Below are positions 16,367 through 24,986 of a stretch of DNA of 64,000 nucleotides, in pieces. The position numbers and the translations under genes are program-made. This DNA is from Spirochaetales bacterium. Its GTDB lineage: Bacteria > Spirochaetota > Spirochaetia > Sphaerochaetales > Sphaerochaetaceae. The notes below the pieces were generated by a model, which saw only the letters and a program-made list of their open reading frames with translations, was not told where the DNA came from and ran no database searches. The stretch's first letter is position 1. Each line of letters begins with the position of its first letter. Where the stretch lies: contig JAAYQW010000082.1 of assembly GCA_012519115.1 (NCBI GenBank), positions 16,219 to 80,218 on the forward strand. The letters run 5' to 3'.

Positions 16367-17320
16367 ATGAAGCGCATATTGATCATAGGTGCACTCGGTC
16401 AGCTCGGCAGTGAAATCGCTCTTGAATGCCGCCGGCGCTATGGTACCGGCAACGTTGTCTTATCTGATATCCGCAGTGATGTGAATCGCGCCCTCATCGA
16501 AGAGGGGCCGTTTCATGTATTAGATGCCCGCGACGGTAAACGAATCGATGAGATCGTACGCACTCATAGGATCGATACGATCTACCATTTGGCCGCCCTT
16601 CTCTCCGCCCGCGCCGAGCAGGATCCTCTGGAAGCGTGGAATCTCAATATCAACGGCCTCATCACCGTCTTGGAGGTCGCCCGGGAGAGGTCGTGCGCCG
16701 TCTTTGTTCCCTCTTCGATCGGCGCGTTCGGACCGACAACCCCAAAGAAATTCACCCCGCAGGACACGATTCAAAGGCCTACCTCGATCTATGGAGTTAC
16801 CAAGGTGACCGGAGAATTGCTCTGTGATTATTACCACCACCGCTGGGATGTCGATACCAGAGGGATTCGCTTCCCCGGCATCATCAGCAGCCTGACGCCT
16901 CCAGGTGGCGGAACTACCGATTATGCGGTGGAGATCTACTACGAAGCGATCCGGAATCAGCACTATACGTGCTTTCTCCGCGGCGATACCTACCTTGACA
17001 TGATTTACATGCCTGATGCGGTCGAGGCGGCGATTCAGATCATGGAAGCGGATCCAGGCAGACTTCGACATAGGAATGCTTTCAATATCGCCGCGATGAG
17101 CTTCTGTCCGGAAGAGCAGGCGGCGTATATCCGCACCCATATTCCAAACTTCACGATCAGCTACGCGATCGATCCGGTTCGCCAGGCGATTGCGGATTCC
17201 TGGCCCGATTACATGGAAGATTACGCGGCCCGGGTTGAATGGGATTTCCGACCTCACTACACCCTCGCCTCGATGACTGAAGATATGATCAGGAAGATCA
17301 GCGAACGGGAGGGAGCATGA
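16367..17320 (+). CDS. tdh: L-threonine 3-dehydrogenase, short-chain (epimerase-like) type
   Basis: A 317-residue extended short-chain dehydrogenase. The NAD-binding GALGQLG is at residues 8-14 and the catalytic Y-x3-K in SIYGVTKVTGE at about 142-146, with SS at 122-123. The sequence GIRFPGIISSLTPPGGGTTDYAVEIYYEAI is characteristic of the SDR-type threonine dehydrogenases, which oxidise L-threonine to 2-amino-3-ketobutyrate. The immediate downstream gene is the ketobutyrate-CoA ligase, overlapping by ATGA, which makes this assignment much firmer than a generic epimerase. AGGGAGG precedes the ATG. It is controlled by the operator-covered promoter at 16271-16305. Confidence 0.93.
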   Translation: MKRILIIGALGQLGSEIALECRRRYGTGNVVLSDIRSDVNRALIEEGPFHVLDARDGKRIDEIVRTHRIDTIYHLAALLSARAEQDPLEAWNLNINGLITVLEVARERSCAVFVPSSIGAFGPTTPKKFTPQDTIQRPTSIYGVTKVTGELLCDYYHHRWDVDTRGIRFPGIISSLTPPGGGTTDYAVEIYYEAIRNQHYTCFLRGDTYLDMIYMPDAVEAAIQIMEADPGRLRHRNAFNIAAMSFCPEEQAAYIRTHIPNFTISYAIDPVRQAIADSWPDYMEDYAARVEWDFRPHYTLASMTEDMIRKISEREGA

Positions 17321-18504
17321 ACCACCAACTGGAACGTGAATTGAACGAGTTCTTCACTTCATTGAAGGAAGACGGGCTCTACAAAGAAGAGCGGATCATC
17401 GAAGGTGCTCAGGGCAGGGAGATCTCTGTCGGCGGCAAAGCGGTCCTGAACTTCTGCGCCAACAACTACCTCGGCCTCAGCGATGATCGCAGGGTCATCG
17501 AAGCCGCGCAGGATACGATGAAGATCTTCGGCTTCGGTCTTTCTTCCGTCCGGTTCATCTGCGGAACGCAAACCCTCCATAAGCAACTTGAACAGGCGAT
17601 TTCAACGTATCTTCGAACCGAGGACACGATTCTCTTCTCTTCATGCTACGATGCGAACGCAGCGTTGTTTGAACCGCTTTTAAGTGCAGAAGACGCAGTC
17701 ATAAGCGATGAGCTGAACCATGCCTCGATCATCGACGGAATCCGGCTTTCAAAAGCCCAACGCTTCCGCTACAGACACAGCGATATGAACGAACTTGAGA
17801 AGGCTCTCGAAGCGAGCGCTTCCGCTCGTCGTCGTCTTATCGTTACCGACGGGGTCTTTTCAATGGATGGCGATGTCGCCAAGCTCAGGGAGATCTGCGC
17901 TTTGGCGCAAAGCCATGATGCTCTTGTCGCCGTTGATGACAGCCACGCTACCGGATACCTGGGAGAAACCGGTCGGGGAAGCGTGGAACTATGCGGAGTG
18001 GAAGGACAGGTCGATCTGATCACCACGACGTTCGGCAAAGCGTGCGGGGGCGCCAGCGGCGGATGCATCAGCGGACGGAAACTTCTTATCGACCTCTATC
18101 GCCAACGAGCCCGCCCCTATCTGTTCTCCAACACCCTTGCTCCGGCGATTTGCGGCGGAACACTTCAGGTGCTCTCCATCCTCAAGGAAGATCACTCTTT
18201 GCGCAAGCGAACCCTGGCAAACGCCGATCACTTCAGGAACTTGTTGAAAACAGCGGGGTTCGATCTGATCGACGCGACGACCGCGATCGTTGCGGTGATG
18301 GTGTATGAAGAGGCGAAAGCCGTCGAATTCGCCGAGAAGCTGCTGGATGAAGGAATCTATGTGATTGGATTCTCCTACCCGGTTGTTCCCAGAGGAAAAG
18401 CGCGCATTCGTGTTCAACTGTCGGCGGCCCATACGAAAAAAGATATCGAACGCGCTGCCGGCGCTTTCATCTCGGTGGGAAGAACGATGGGTATCATTAT
18501 ATAG
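17317..18504 (+). CDS. kbl: Glycine C-acetyltransferase (2-amino-3-ketobutyrate CoA ligase)
   Basis: A 395-residue alpha-oxoamine synthase, PLP-dependent, that splits 2-amino-3-ketobutyrate with CoA to glycine and acetyl-CoA, completing threonine breakdown. Typical blocks are NFCANNYLGLSDD, GFGLSSVRFICGTQTLHKQLE, DELNHASIIDGIRLSKA, TDGVFSMDGD, DDSHATGYLGETGRG and TTFGKACGGASGG, with the PLP lysine near residue 241. Length is normal for the family. Its ATG overlaps the tdh stop. The acetyl-CoA made could feed ackA-type energy conservation in a fermentative cell; that link is inference. Confidence 0.96.
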   Translation: MNHQLERELNEFFTSLKEDGLYKEERIIEGAQGREISVGGKAVLNFCANNYLGLSDDRRVIEAAQDTMKIFGFGLSSVRFICGTQTLHKQLEQAISTYLRTEDTILFSSCYDANAALFEPLLSAEDAVISDELNHASIIDGIRLSKAQRFRYRHSDMNELEKALEASASARRRLIVTDGVFSMDGDVAKLREICALAQSHDALVAVDDSHATGYLGETGRGSVELCGVEGQVDLITTTFGKACGGASGGCISGRKLLIDLYRQRARPYLFSNTLAPAICGGTLQVLSILKEDHSLRKRTLANADHFRNLLKTAGFDLIDATTAIVAVMVYEEAKAVEFAEKLLDEGIYVIGFSYPVVPRGKARIRVQLSAAHTKKDIERAAGAFISVGRTMGIII

Positions 18505-18510
18505 CTTCAC

Positions 18511-20664
18511 TTACCGCTTTGCCGGTTTCACATCCATGATGTTGAGCTGCAGCGTTTCATTTCCCTTGAAGTAGTTCCGGGCGAGTCGAAACAGGACATC
18601 GATCGCACTGCCCCGGTCAAAAACCTTTCCGACCAATGAAGCGGCGTTCCAATATACCGCCGGCCATCGGTATTGCCCGTATCCCAAGGTCAGTTTCAGG
18701 TGTCGATCCCCTCCCTGGTTGTTGTTCAGGTAGCTGATCTCTTCGACGATCGCCCCTTGGATTTCAAAGACCAGGGGACGGTTTCCCTCCCCGTACGGCT
18801 CAAAAAATTCTACCAATCGGATTAAATCGGGACGCATCTCCTCTTCGCTGATCGTTGCATCAATATAATACTCTTTTACCTGTTCCTCGGGACAATCTAT
18901 CGTATCGACGTAGGCGTAGACAGCGCTCATCAGCTCTTCAAGCCTGTTGGATTCCATCGTGAACCCCGAGGCGTTGGCATGTCCTCCATAGTAAAGAAAA
19001 AAGGAACCTTGCTGATTGAAATACTCCAGGAAATCCCGAGTATGAATCGTCGAGTCATTGGCGCGCATCGAACCTTTGATCCATCCTCCATGGCTTGAAG
19101 AAAGCACGAGAGCGGGGACGTTGAAGGCTTTCACCAAGCGCGAAGCGAGTGAACTGGCAACTCCCCTCTCAATCTGTTCATCCTGGATGACGACCATCTT
19201 GGAGCCGGTCTGCTCGAAACTTTCTTGAGCCTTGCTTTGGACCACGCTCCAAATCTCATCACTGAGGCGCTTGCGCTCGGTATTCATCCTCAACACCTCG
19301 GCCGTCAGCCGTTCAACCTCGCTCGGGTCGGTACTGAGAAGCATCTCGAGGGCGACCGTCGGAATTCCCAAACGCCCGGTGGAATTGATTGGGGGAGCGA
19401 TCCTCCAGGAGATATCCGTTGATGAGATTCGTCTGTTCAACAGCCCCACGGAAGCAAGAAAAGGAACCAGGCTCGGCCTGGGAGCGGTAGACAGAATGTG
19501 CAACCCGCGTCTTACCATCAAGAGGTTTTCATTTTTGAGCTCCATCAGATCCGCAACCGTTCCGATAGCGACCAGATCCAAGAGCCCCTCATACTCCTTG
19601 TCCAACGCAGGGTGCTTTTTCATCACATAGGCGACAAACAGGGAGTACAGCACATTAAGCTCATCTCTTCCTCCCTCGGCGTAGCGAGCGGCCCTGCTGA
19701 GCTGGGTCAACGCGAAGAGACCTCGATTTTTTACCGATGGAAGGACATTCTCCATCTCTTTCCGCATATCAAGCAGATGAATATCAACGCTTTTGCCGAA
19801 CGCCTTGCTCAGCTGAGCGTGTTCAACGGATGCGTCCAAAACAAGAATCGGCAGGTTGCAGGAAAGAAACGCAAGGGCTTTGCTCCGCTTTGCGGTCAAC
19901 ACTCCGGGATTGACCTCTTCGATGATTCGCTCGGTGATCAGCAAGTTGTTCACCTTCATCGCCTGAATGATGACCGTGTCATTGCCCGGTTGGGCGTGAA
20001 GAAGAATGAGCTCTTGGCGATACAGCTCCGTTTGGGCAAACCTCAGCGCCCAGATCGTTTTGGCGACGACCGCGACACCGGCCAAGTGGGTAAAGGGATA
20101 CTCCGATCCGCTCATCTTCGGATTGATGATTGCCAGAGCCGGAGGAAGCTCCTCTCCTTCGATGTGGTGATCGAGGATGATGACATCGATACCGAGGGAG
20201 TTTGCCAAGGTTGTCTCTTCAATATTGCTGATTCCGCAATCCGCCGTGATGAGGAGCGTAACACCATCGGCTGCCGCTTCTTCGACTCCGCCTTGAAGCA
20301 GTCCATACGGCTCATCCCCTTTGGGCAACGAATAGGAAACATCAACATTCATTCTTCTGAGCTCTTCAACAAGCAGGGCGGTCGATGTGATTCCGTCGAC
20401 ATCCCGATCGCCGAAGATTCTCACTTTCTCCTGTTCCTGGACCGCATCGAGAATCCGATCTGCCACATCCTCCATCTCGTCAAACAGGAAGGGGTTGTGC
20501 AGATATGAGAGCTCTTGTTCCAAAAAGTACTTTACATCATCCGCTTTGGTGATTCCGCGCCGACTTAAGACCGTTGCCTGAAGGGTAGTAAACCGGTATT
20601 CCTCCAGCAAGCGCTTTATGGATTCACTCTCGACAGGCTCTTTCACCCAAACTGTGTCATTCAT
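18511..20664 (-). CDS. recJ: Single-stranded-DNA-specific exonuclease RecJ
   Basis: A 717-residue DHH-family nuclease that degrades single-stranded DNA 5' to 3' in recombination and repair. The phosphoesterase motifs are FGDRDVDGITSTALL (motif I, with R where Y is common), ADCGIS and ILDHH, and the DHHA1 domain carries YYGGHANASGFTM. A C-terminal OB-like region follows (FEIQGAIVEEISYLNN). The start is ATG 20664, 7 bases after AAGGA; an in-frame ATG 6 bases earlier is too close to that site. It lies 10 bases beyond the recO stop, so recO-recJ are probably co-transcribed. Its tail is only 6 bases from the convergent kbl tail. Confidence 0.95.
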   Translation of the reverse strand: MNDTVWVKEPVESESIKRLLEEYRFTTLQATVLSRRGITKADDVKYFLEQELSYLHNPFLFDEMEDVADRILDAVQEQEKVRIFGDRDVDGITSTALLVEELRRMNVDVSYSLPKGDEPYGLLQGGVEEAAADGVTLLITADCGISNIEETTLANSLGIDVIILDHHIEGEELPPALAIINPKMSGSEYPFTHLAGVAVVAKTIWALRFAQTELYRQELILLHAQPGNDTVIIQAMKVNNLLITERIIEEVNPGVLTAKRSKALAFLSCNLPILVLDASVEHAQLSKAFGKSVDIHLLDMRKEMENVLPSVKNRGLFALTQLSRAARYAEGGRDELNVLYSLFVAYVMKKHPALDKEYEGLLDLVAIGTVADLMELKNENLLMVRRGLHILSTAPRPSLVPFLASVGLLNRRISSTDISWRIAPPINSTGRLGIPTVALEMLLSTDPSEVERLTAEVLRMNTERKRLSDEIWSVVQSKAQESFEQTGSKMVVIQDEQIERGVASSLASRLVKAFNVPALVLSSSHGGWIKGSMRANDSTIHTRDFLEYFNQQGSFFLYYGGHANASGFTMESNRLEELMSAVYAYVDTIDCPEEQVKEYYIDATISEEEMRPDLIRLVEFFEPYGEGNRPLVFEIQGAIVEEISYLNNNQGGDRHLKLTLGYGQYRWPAVYWNAASLVGKVFDRGSAIDVLFRLARNYFKGNETLQLNIMDVKPAKR

Positions 20665-20674
20665 CGTCATTTCC

Positions 20675-21400
20675 TTATAAAAGACCGCTTTGCAACGTCT
20701 TGAGCGGCATCTGTGCCAAGAGTCGAGCGTATGAAAGCGCATACCCTTTGATTCTGGCGGTTGCAGCCCCGCTGAGAGGAACGTTGAGGCTCTCCAGGTA
20801 ATCGAGAGTGGAAGTCAGCTTCACGTAGCGGCGAGCTCCGGGCGGTAAAAAAAGATCGGTGCTTCCGCACTCCGAGCAACAGGGGCTGAGCAGGTCGGCA
20901 GCAAAACCAAGCATTTCATCATCCCGATATCGCCTTGAGCATACCGGGCACGTCTCATAGTCGGTATGCACTCCGAGTATCTGAGCGAAGCGAAGAACGA
21001 ATTGAATCAGCACCCTGTCAGCAACACCGCTCTTCAACAACGTCAGGCCTTGACCCAGCAGTTCATACTCCAACGCACTTTCACCACCGTGGGTCTTCAT
21101 AATCAGTTCCGCCATGAAAAGTCCCCGATAGGTAAGCGTGATATCGGAGCGCAGATGTTCGTTGCTCTCAATGACCGCCACATCTTTGAGGGTGTAGTGA
21201 TCCCGAACGGGGTTGTAGTAAAGATAGACGGTCGCGTTGGTAAAAACGTTCGCTTTTGGGGCACGCATCGATTTGGCCGATCCATAGCTGATCGCTTCGA
21301 TCAATCCAAAATCAACGGTCAACAACGTCAATCTCCGGTTCATTTGGCTTTGTTTTCGACTGTGCAACACGATTGCACGGGAGGTAACATTGCGCTCCAT
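20675..21400 (-). CDS. recO: DNA repair protein RecO
   Basis: A 241-residue protein with the RecO plan: an N-terminal OB fold (SRAIVLHSRKQSQMNRRLTLLTVDFGLIEAISYGSAK), a helical middle and a C4 zinc module (CPVC near residue 152 and CCSEC near 175). RecO helps load RecA onto SSB-coated DNA with RecR. ATG 21400 is chosen because the protein then begins like other RecO proteins. No Shine-Dalgarno is visible; a promoter-like pair (plus-strand 21430-21435 and 21407-21412) ends 6 bases before the ATG, so the message may be leaderless. It is divergent from the DUF4105 gene and linked to recJ downstream. Confidence 0.92.
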   Translation of the reverse strand: MERNVTSRAIVLHSRKQSQMNRRLTLLTVDFGLIEAISYGSAKSMRAPKANVFTNATVYLYYNPVRDHYTLKDVAVIESNEHLRSDITLTYRGLFMAELIMKTHGGESALEYELLGQGLTLLKSGVADRVLIQFVLRFAQILGVHTDYETCPVCSRRYRDDEMLGFAADLLSPCCSECGSTDLFLPPGARRYVKLTSTLDYLESLNVPLSGAATARIKGYALSYARLLAQMPLKTLQSGLL

Positions 21401-21406
21401 ATCATC

Positions 21407-21468
21407 AGGGTAAAGAGCGGGAAAGAAAAAATCAACCAGTTGGAAGATGAGCACTCATCTGATATACT
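21407..21468. promoter_or_regulatory. Divergent promoters of recO and the DUF4105 gene
   Basis: Rightwards, TTGGAA (21440-21445) and TATACT (21463-21468) are 17 bases apart and the -10 ends 7 bases before ATG 21476. Leftwards, TTGATT (21430-21435, complement) and TACCCT (21407-21412, complement) are 17 apart and end 6 bases before ATG 21400. Neither start has a Shine-Dalgarno, so both mRNAs are leaderless candidates. Confidence 0.6.
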
Positions 21469-21475
21469 GCGAATC

Positions 21476-22714
21476 ATGAAACGATCGGTTGGCGTAACGA
21501 TGCTCCTCTTGTTTTCTTTCGGGCTTTTTTCTCTTTCAGTCGTTCCATTGGAGATCGAGCAGCCCTATGACAGCATGGAGTCGCTTTACTACGTGGACTT
21601 TTATCCATCGCTTGCCCAAAACCAAGAGGAATGGGTCGCCAAGACCCGCGTCCAACTCTTGACGGTAGGCCCCGGGAAGGATCTGTATGCGTGGTTTGGG
21701 CACACCGCTCTGATCGTAACCCAAAGCAATGGTCGGCAGATCATGTATGACTGGGGAATTTTTGATGACACCGAGGAAGGGTTTTATCCGAACTTCGCCT
21801 TCGGAAAGATGTATTATCGGGTGAGTGTCAGTGATGCTCTTTGGCGGGTTGAGGATTCGATCGCCGAAGGAAGAGATGTTCAGATCGTCGATCTGAATCT
21901 CGATCCAAACGCTCAATTCGCCCTGATTGATTTTCTATACAATGAAATCGGACCTGCCGGGCGAACATATCTGTACCATTTCTACGATGACAACTGTGCG
22001 ACCCGGGTCCGCGATATCTTGGACAAGGCGACCGGCGGGCAATTCAAGGCATGGGCTCAAAGCCGGAAAGGCACATCCCTGCGGAATGCAGCGCTTCCTT
22101 ACATGGGGCATTCTCCCCTTCTCGGACTCGGACTGAACCTCCTGCAAAGCTGGCGAATCGACAAACCGACGACGTTGTGGGATGAGATGTATCTACCGGA
22201 GACGCTCCATCAAGCGGTTCTCGATTTCACGTTCGCAGACGGTCAGCGCTTCGGTCTCAACAACACAATTCTCAATGAAGGATCGCTCATTTCTCCGAAA
22301 CACGACTTCCTTGCAATGGACGCGCTGTTTTTCATCGGCTTGATCACGGCGATGCTCCTGATCATCCTCAGCTTGTACCTCCCCCGCTTCACCTCGTTGC
22401 TGTATGGGACGATCTTCATCGTTCTCGCTCTTCTGGGCACCCTGCTCCTCGTGCTGATGATTGGAACCAATATGAATGTTGCCTATTGGAACCTGAATAT
22501 CCTGTTTGTCAATCCGCTTCTTTTCCAGGTCGCCTTCCGCCCAAAAAAACAGGGTAAAGTCCTTCGCTTCGGTCTTGGGGCCATGATCGTCCTGCTCGGT
22601 CTGGAGCTTTTGAAAGCACCATTCCATCAGGATTCAACCCTTCTCATCGCTCTTCTGCTCCCGATCTATCTTTCACGGGCGACCTTTCAAGGCAGAGCCG
22701 AAATCAAACAGTAA
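21476..22714 (+). CDS. DUF4105 (Lnb N-terminal periplasmic) membrane protein
   Basis: A 412-residue protein: signal peptide (MKRSVGVTMLLLFSFGLFSLS), a DUF4105-type periplasmic domain to about residue 270 (VQLLTVGPGKDLYAWFGHTALIV, MYDWGIFDD, RTYLYHFYDDNCATRVRDIL with the conserved D-N-C-A-T-R segment), then about four membrane helices (FIGLITAMLLIILSLYL onward). The His and Cys in these motifs suggest a papain-like hydrolase fold known for this family, but the substrate is unknown; family members occur in Bacteroidetes and spirochaetes. The sequence open upstream to 20966 is only the complement of recO and is excluded. The tail overlaps the convergent LemA-like gene by 42 bases. Confidence 0.85.
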   Translation: MKRSVGVTMLLLFSFGLFSLSVVPLEIEQPYDSMESLYYVDFYPSLAQNQEEWVAKTRVQLLTVGPGKDLYAWFGHTALIVTQSNGRQIMYDWGIFDDTEEGFYPNFAFGKMYYRVSVSDALWRVEDSIAEGRDVQIVDLNLDPNAQFALIDFLYNEIGPAGRTYLYHFYDDNCATRVRDILDKATGGQFKAWAQSRKGTSLRNAALPYMGHSPLLGLGLNLLQSWRIDKPTTLWDEMYLPETLHQAVLDFTFADGQRFGLNNTILNEGSLISPKHDFLAMDALFFIGLITAMLLIILSLYLPRFTSLLYGTIFIVLALLGTLLLVLMIGTNMNVAYWNLNILFVNPLLFQVAFRPKKQGKVLRFGLGAMIVLLGLELLKAPFHQDSTLLIALLLPIYLSRATFQGRAEIKQ

Positions 22715-23227
22715 CAGATCTTCAAGATTATGACGTTTTGCGACCAGGAGCGCGGGAAACCCGTCTTTTTGGGCATTGAAGTATATTGCTCGTTGCTGAT
22801 ATTGAGCCGAAATATCGGCCAATTCAAGCTCCAGCAGATACATCTGGTCAAAATACGGAGACCAGTCACGGTAGGATTCATGTTCAACCGCCTTTCGTTG
22901 AAGAAGTGAAAGCTCATCGTCGAGCGCTCTGTAGAGAACGCTCACTACATCGACGGGAGCGTTCGGATCCCACTGAAGGATAGCTTCTTCCAAATCGCCG
23001 GTATCCACTTGGCCATCGATTATCCGAACGAGCGCCTTGGCATAGGCGAGGCGCTGTTCGATCAGTGAATAACACGCTTCTCTAACGGTTTCCGCCGCCC
23101 TCAGATATCTGTGAAGACGCCGGACATTGTTTTGATCGGTGATGACGACGGCCATCGTCAAGAGAATGAGAATGACGACCATCGAGACGATGAATGACCG
23201 CAGATTGGGAAAGTATCTTCTAACCAT
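22673..23227 (-). CDS. LemA-like membrane protein
   Basis: A 184-residue protein with one N-terminal membrane helix (FIVSMVVILILLTMAVVIT) followed by long helices. The C-terminal half (ELELADISAQYQQRAIYFNAQKDGFPALLVAKRHNLEDLLLFDF) resembles the end of LemA-family proteins, where YN-x-R-x-FP-x2-L-x-A-x3-G is usual. LemA proteins are bitopic and face the periplasm; their function is not settled. I call the family with moderate confidence because the middle is divergent. ATG 23227 lies inside the last codons of arcC, so translation is coupled. A further-upstream start lacks support. Confidence 0.65.
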   Translation of the reverse strand: MVRRYFPNLRSFIVSMVVILILLTMAVVITDQNNVRRLHRYLRAAETVREACYSLIEQRLAYAKALVRIIDGQVDTGDLEEAILQWDPNAPVDVVSVLYRALDDELSLLQRKAVEHESYRDWSPYFDQMYLLELELADISAQYQQRAIYFNAQKDGFPALLVAKRHNLEDLLLFDFGSALKGRP

Positions 23228-24167
23228 TGACGATCTTCGTCCCCTTATCCCGATAGAGAGCTCCATGGATGTGGGCAGGGTCGGTAATCAAGCCGGTATT
23301 CTTCGTAACTTCGACAAAATCTACGATCGCTTCCACTTTCGGGAGCATCGATCCGGGGGCGAAATGTCCTTCTTCGATATATTGTTTAGCTTCGGTGGTG
23401 GTAATCACATCCAAGCTCTTTTGGGTGGGTTTGCCCCAATTGAGGAACACCTTTTCCACCGCCGTCGAGATGACGAACAGGTCCGCATTCAACTCTTTGG
23501 CCAAAAGGGCTGCGGCAAGATCTTTGTCGATGACCGCTTCTTTCCCTCGAAGAAGCCCAGCTTCATCCTTGATGACCGGAATTCCGCCGCCACCGGCGGC
23601 GATGACGATCGAGCCGTTTTCCAGAAGCGAGCGGATCGAATCGAGCTCAACGATCCGTTTGGGCTTCGGCGAAGGGACTACCCGGCGATAGCCGCGCCCG
23701 GCATCTTCGACCACGTTCCACCCATCCTTGGTTTTTCGCTCTTCCGCTTCCTCTCTGGTCAGGAAGGATCCTATCGGTTTGGTGGGATTCTTGAAGGAAA
23801 GATCATTGTTATCGACCTCGACTTGCGTCACCACCGTTGCGACCGGTCGGGTCACTCCGAGCTTTGCAAGCTCATTGTGCAGAGCCATTTGAAGCTGATA
23901 GCCGATTGCTCCCTGCGTGTCGGCGACACAGCTGTCAAGCGGCACCTGGTGCAGGACGTCTTTGGCGATATCGCTCCGAAGAAGCACGTATCCGACCTGA
24001 GGACCGTTGCCGTGAGCGATGAGCACCCGATGTCCCGCTTGAATCAAACGGGCGATGTGGCTGGCTGTTTTGCGGGCGGCTTCATATTGGCTTTCGACCG
24101 TAACATGCTTGGGATCCTCGATCAGCGAGTTGCCTCCGATAGCGATGACAATGAGTTTGCTTTCCAT
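23220..24167 (-). CDS. arcC: Carbamate kinase
   Basis: A 315-residue amino-acid-kinase-fold enzyme that makes ATP and carbamate from carbamoyl phosphate and ADP in fermentative arginine, agmatine or purine breakdown. Seen: IAIGGNSLI at the N-terminus, IAHGNGPQVGYVLLRSD near residue 50, GAIGYQLQ, RRVVPSPKPKRIVE, IVIAAGGGGIPV, IDKDLAAALLA and FAPGSMLPKVEA. AAGGA lies 7 bases upstream of ATG 24167. No arginine deiminase or ornithine carbamoyltransferase is adjacent; the only coupled partner is a LemA-like protein. Metabolic source of carbamoyl phosphate is therefore unknown. Confidence 0.95.
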   Translation of the reverse strand: MESKLIVIAIGGNSLIEDPKHVTVESQYEAARKTASHIARLIQAGHRVLIAHGNGPQVGYVLLRSDIAKDVLHQVPLDSCVADTQGAIGYQLQMALHNELAKLGVTRPVATVVTQVEVDNNDLSFKNPTKPIGSFLTREEAEERKTKDGWNVVEDAGRGYRRVVPSPKPKRIVELDSIRSLLENGSIVIAAGGGGIPVIKDEAGLLRGKEAVIDKDLAAALLAKELNADLFVISTAVEKVFLNWGKPTQKSLDVITTTEAKQYIEEGHFAPGSMLPKVEAIVDFVEVTKNTGLITDPAHIHGALYRDKGTKIVNG

Positions 24168-24226
24168 GGTTGTTTCCTTATTTGCAGGTATTCTATCACA
24201 AGTTGCCACCCTGTGGGAAAGCGTAT

Positions 24227-24253
24227 TTGACCATAAACCCAACTTTCTATAAA
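24227..24253 (+). promoter_or_regulatory. Promoter of the transporter gene at 24276
   Basis: TTGACC (24227-24232) is followed by TATAAA (24248-24253) with a short 15-base spacer (16 if TTTGAC is used). The leader is too short and has no preQ1-riboswitch-like structure. Confidence 0.45.
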
Positions 24254-24275
24254 CTCAACGCAAGCGAGGAATGAT

Positions 24276-24902
24276 ATGGAAACATGGACAAAAAAGGATC
24301 TATTCTTATTTTCCCTGTACATCTTGGGAATGGTGCTCGTAAATACGGTCGGTGGCAAGATCATCAGCCTTTTCGGTGTTCGGGTTTCCGTCGGGATATT
24401 CTTCATGCCGGTGCTGTTCCTCATCACCGATATCGTCGGGGATGTGCGCGGGCGTGAACAAGCAAACCACTTCGTCCGCTTCAGCACGATCATGCTTGCG
24501 ATCATGCTCACCGTCACCGCGATCTTTGTCAGGGTAAAACCCCATCCTACGTGGGATCTTCAGGAACCGTATCGACAGATTTTCGGGATGAGCATGCGGA
24601 TGAGCATGGCGAGCCTGATCAGCTTCGCGATCAGTCAGTATATCGATGTCGCGATCTTTATCGGCCTCAAGCAGCTCACAAAAGGAAAAATGCTTTGGCT
24701 GAGAAACAACGTCGGGACGATAACCAGCCAGTTCATCGATACGGTGATCTTCATGTTCATCGCCTTTTACAAGCTTACTCCCACGTATACGGTGGGCTAT
24801 CTCTTTTCCCTCATCATACCCTACTGGCTCTTCAAGGTGGTATTCGCCCTCCTCGACACCCCATTCTGCTACGTTGGAGTGAAGTGGCTTTCCAAGGAGT
24901 AG
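24276..24902 (+). CDS. YhhQ/VUT-family queuosine-precursor transporter
   Basis: A 208-residue inner-membrane protein with about six hydrophobic segments. The N-terminal half (ILGMVLVNTVGGKIISLFGVRVSVGIFFMPVLFLITDIVGDVRGREQA) carries the T-D-x3-D(V)-x-G-x4-A signature of the VUT/YhhQ family, which takes up queuosine precursors such as preQ0 or preQ1. The second half ends with a segment resembling the family's FKV-x5-L-DTPF-x-Y motif. GAGGAA precedes the ATG. No queuosine biosynthesis gene is adjacent and no riboswitch is visible, so the substrate assignment rests on family membership. Length is normal for the family. Confidence 0.85.
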   Translation: METWTKKDLFLFSLYILGMVLVNTVGGKIISLFGVRVSVGIFFMPVLFLITDIVGDVRGREQANHFVRFSTIMLAIMLTVTAIFVRVKPHPTWDLQEPYRQIFGMSMRMSMASLISFAISQYIDVAIFIGLKQLTKGKMLWLRNNVGTITSQFIDTVIFMFIAFYKLTPTYTVGYLFSLIIPYWLFKVVFALLDTPFCYVGVKWLSKE

Positions 24903-24986
24903 AAGAGCCTTCCCTTTAGGAGAAAGTTTGAGTACCTTTGATGCAGGCGGGCAATCGGGTTCGCCATTTCATCATATGGAGGCGCT

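Noticed and set aside
20966-21475. N-terminal extension of the DUF4105 protein
   Set aside because: It is the complement of recO; the signal peptide at 21476 and a promoter ending just before it fix the start.
24168-24275. preQ1 riboswitch ahead of the queuosine-precursor transporter
   Set aside because: No aptamer-like stem with the A-rich tail was found, and the leader is too short.
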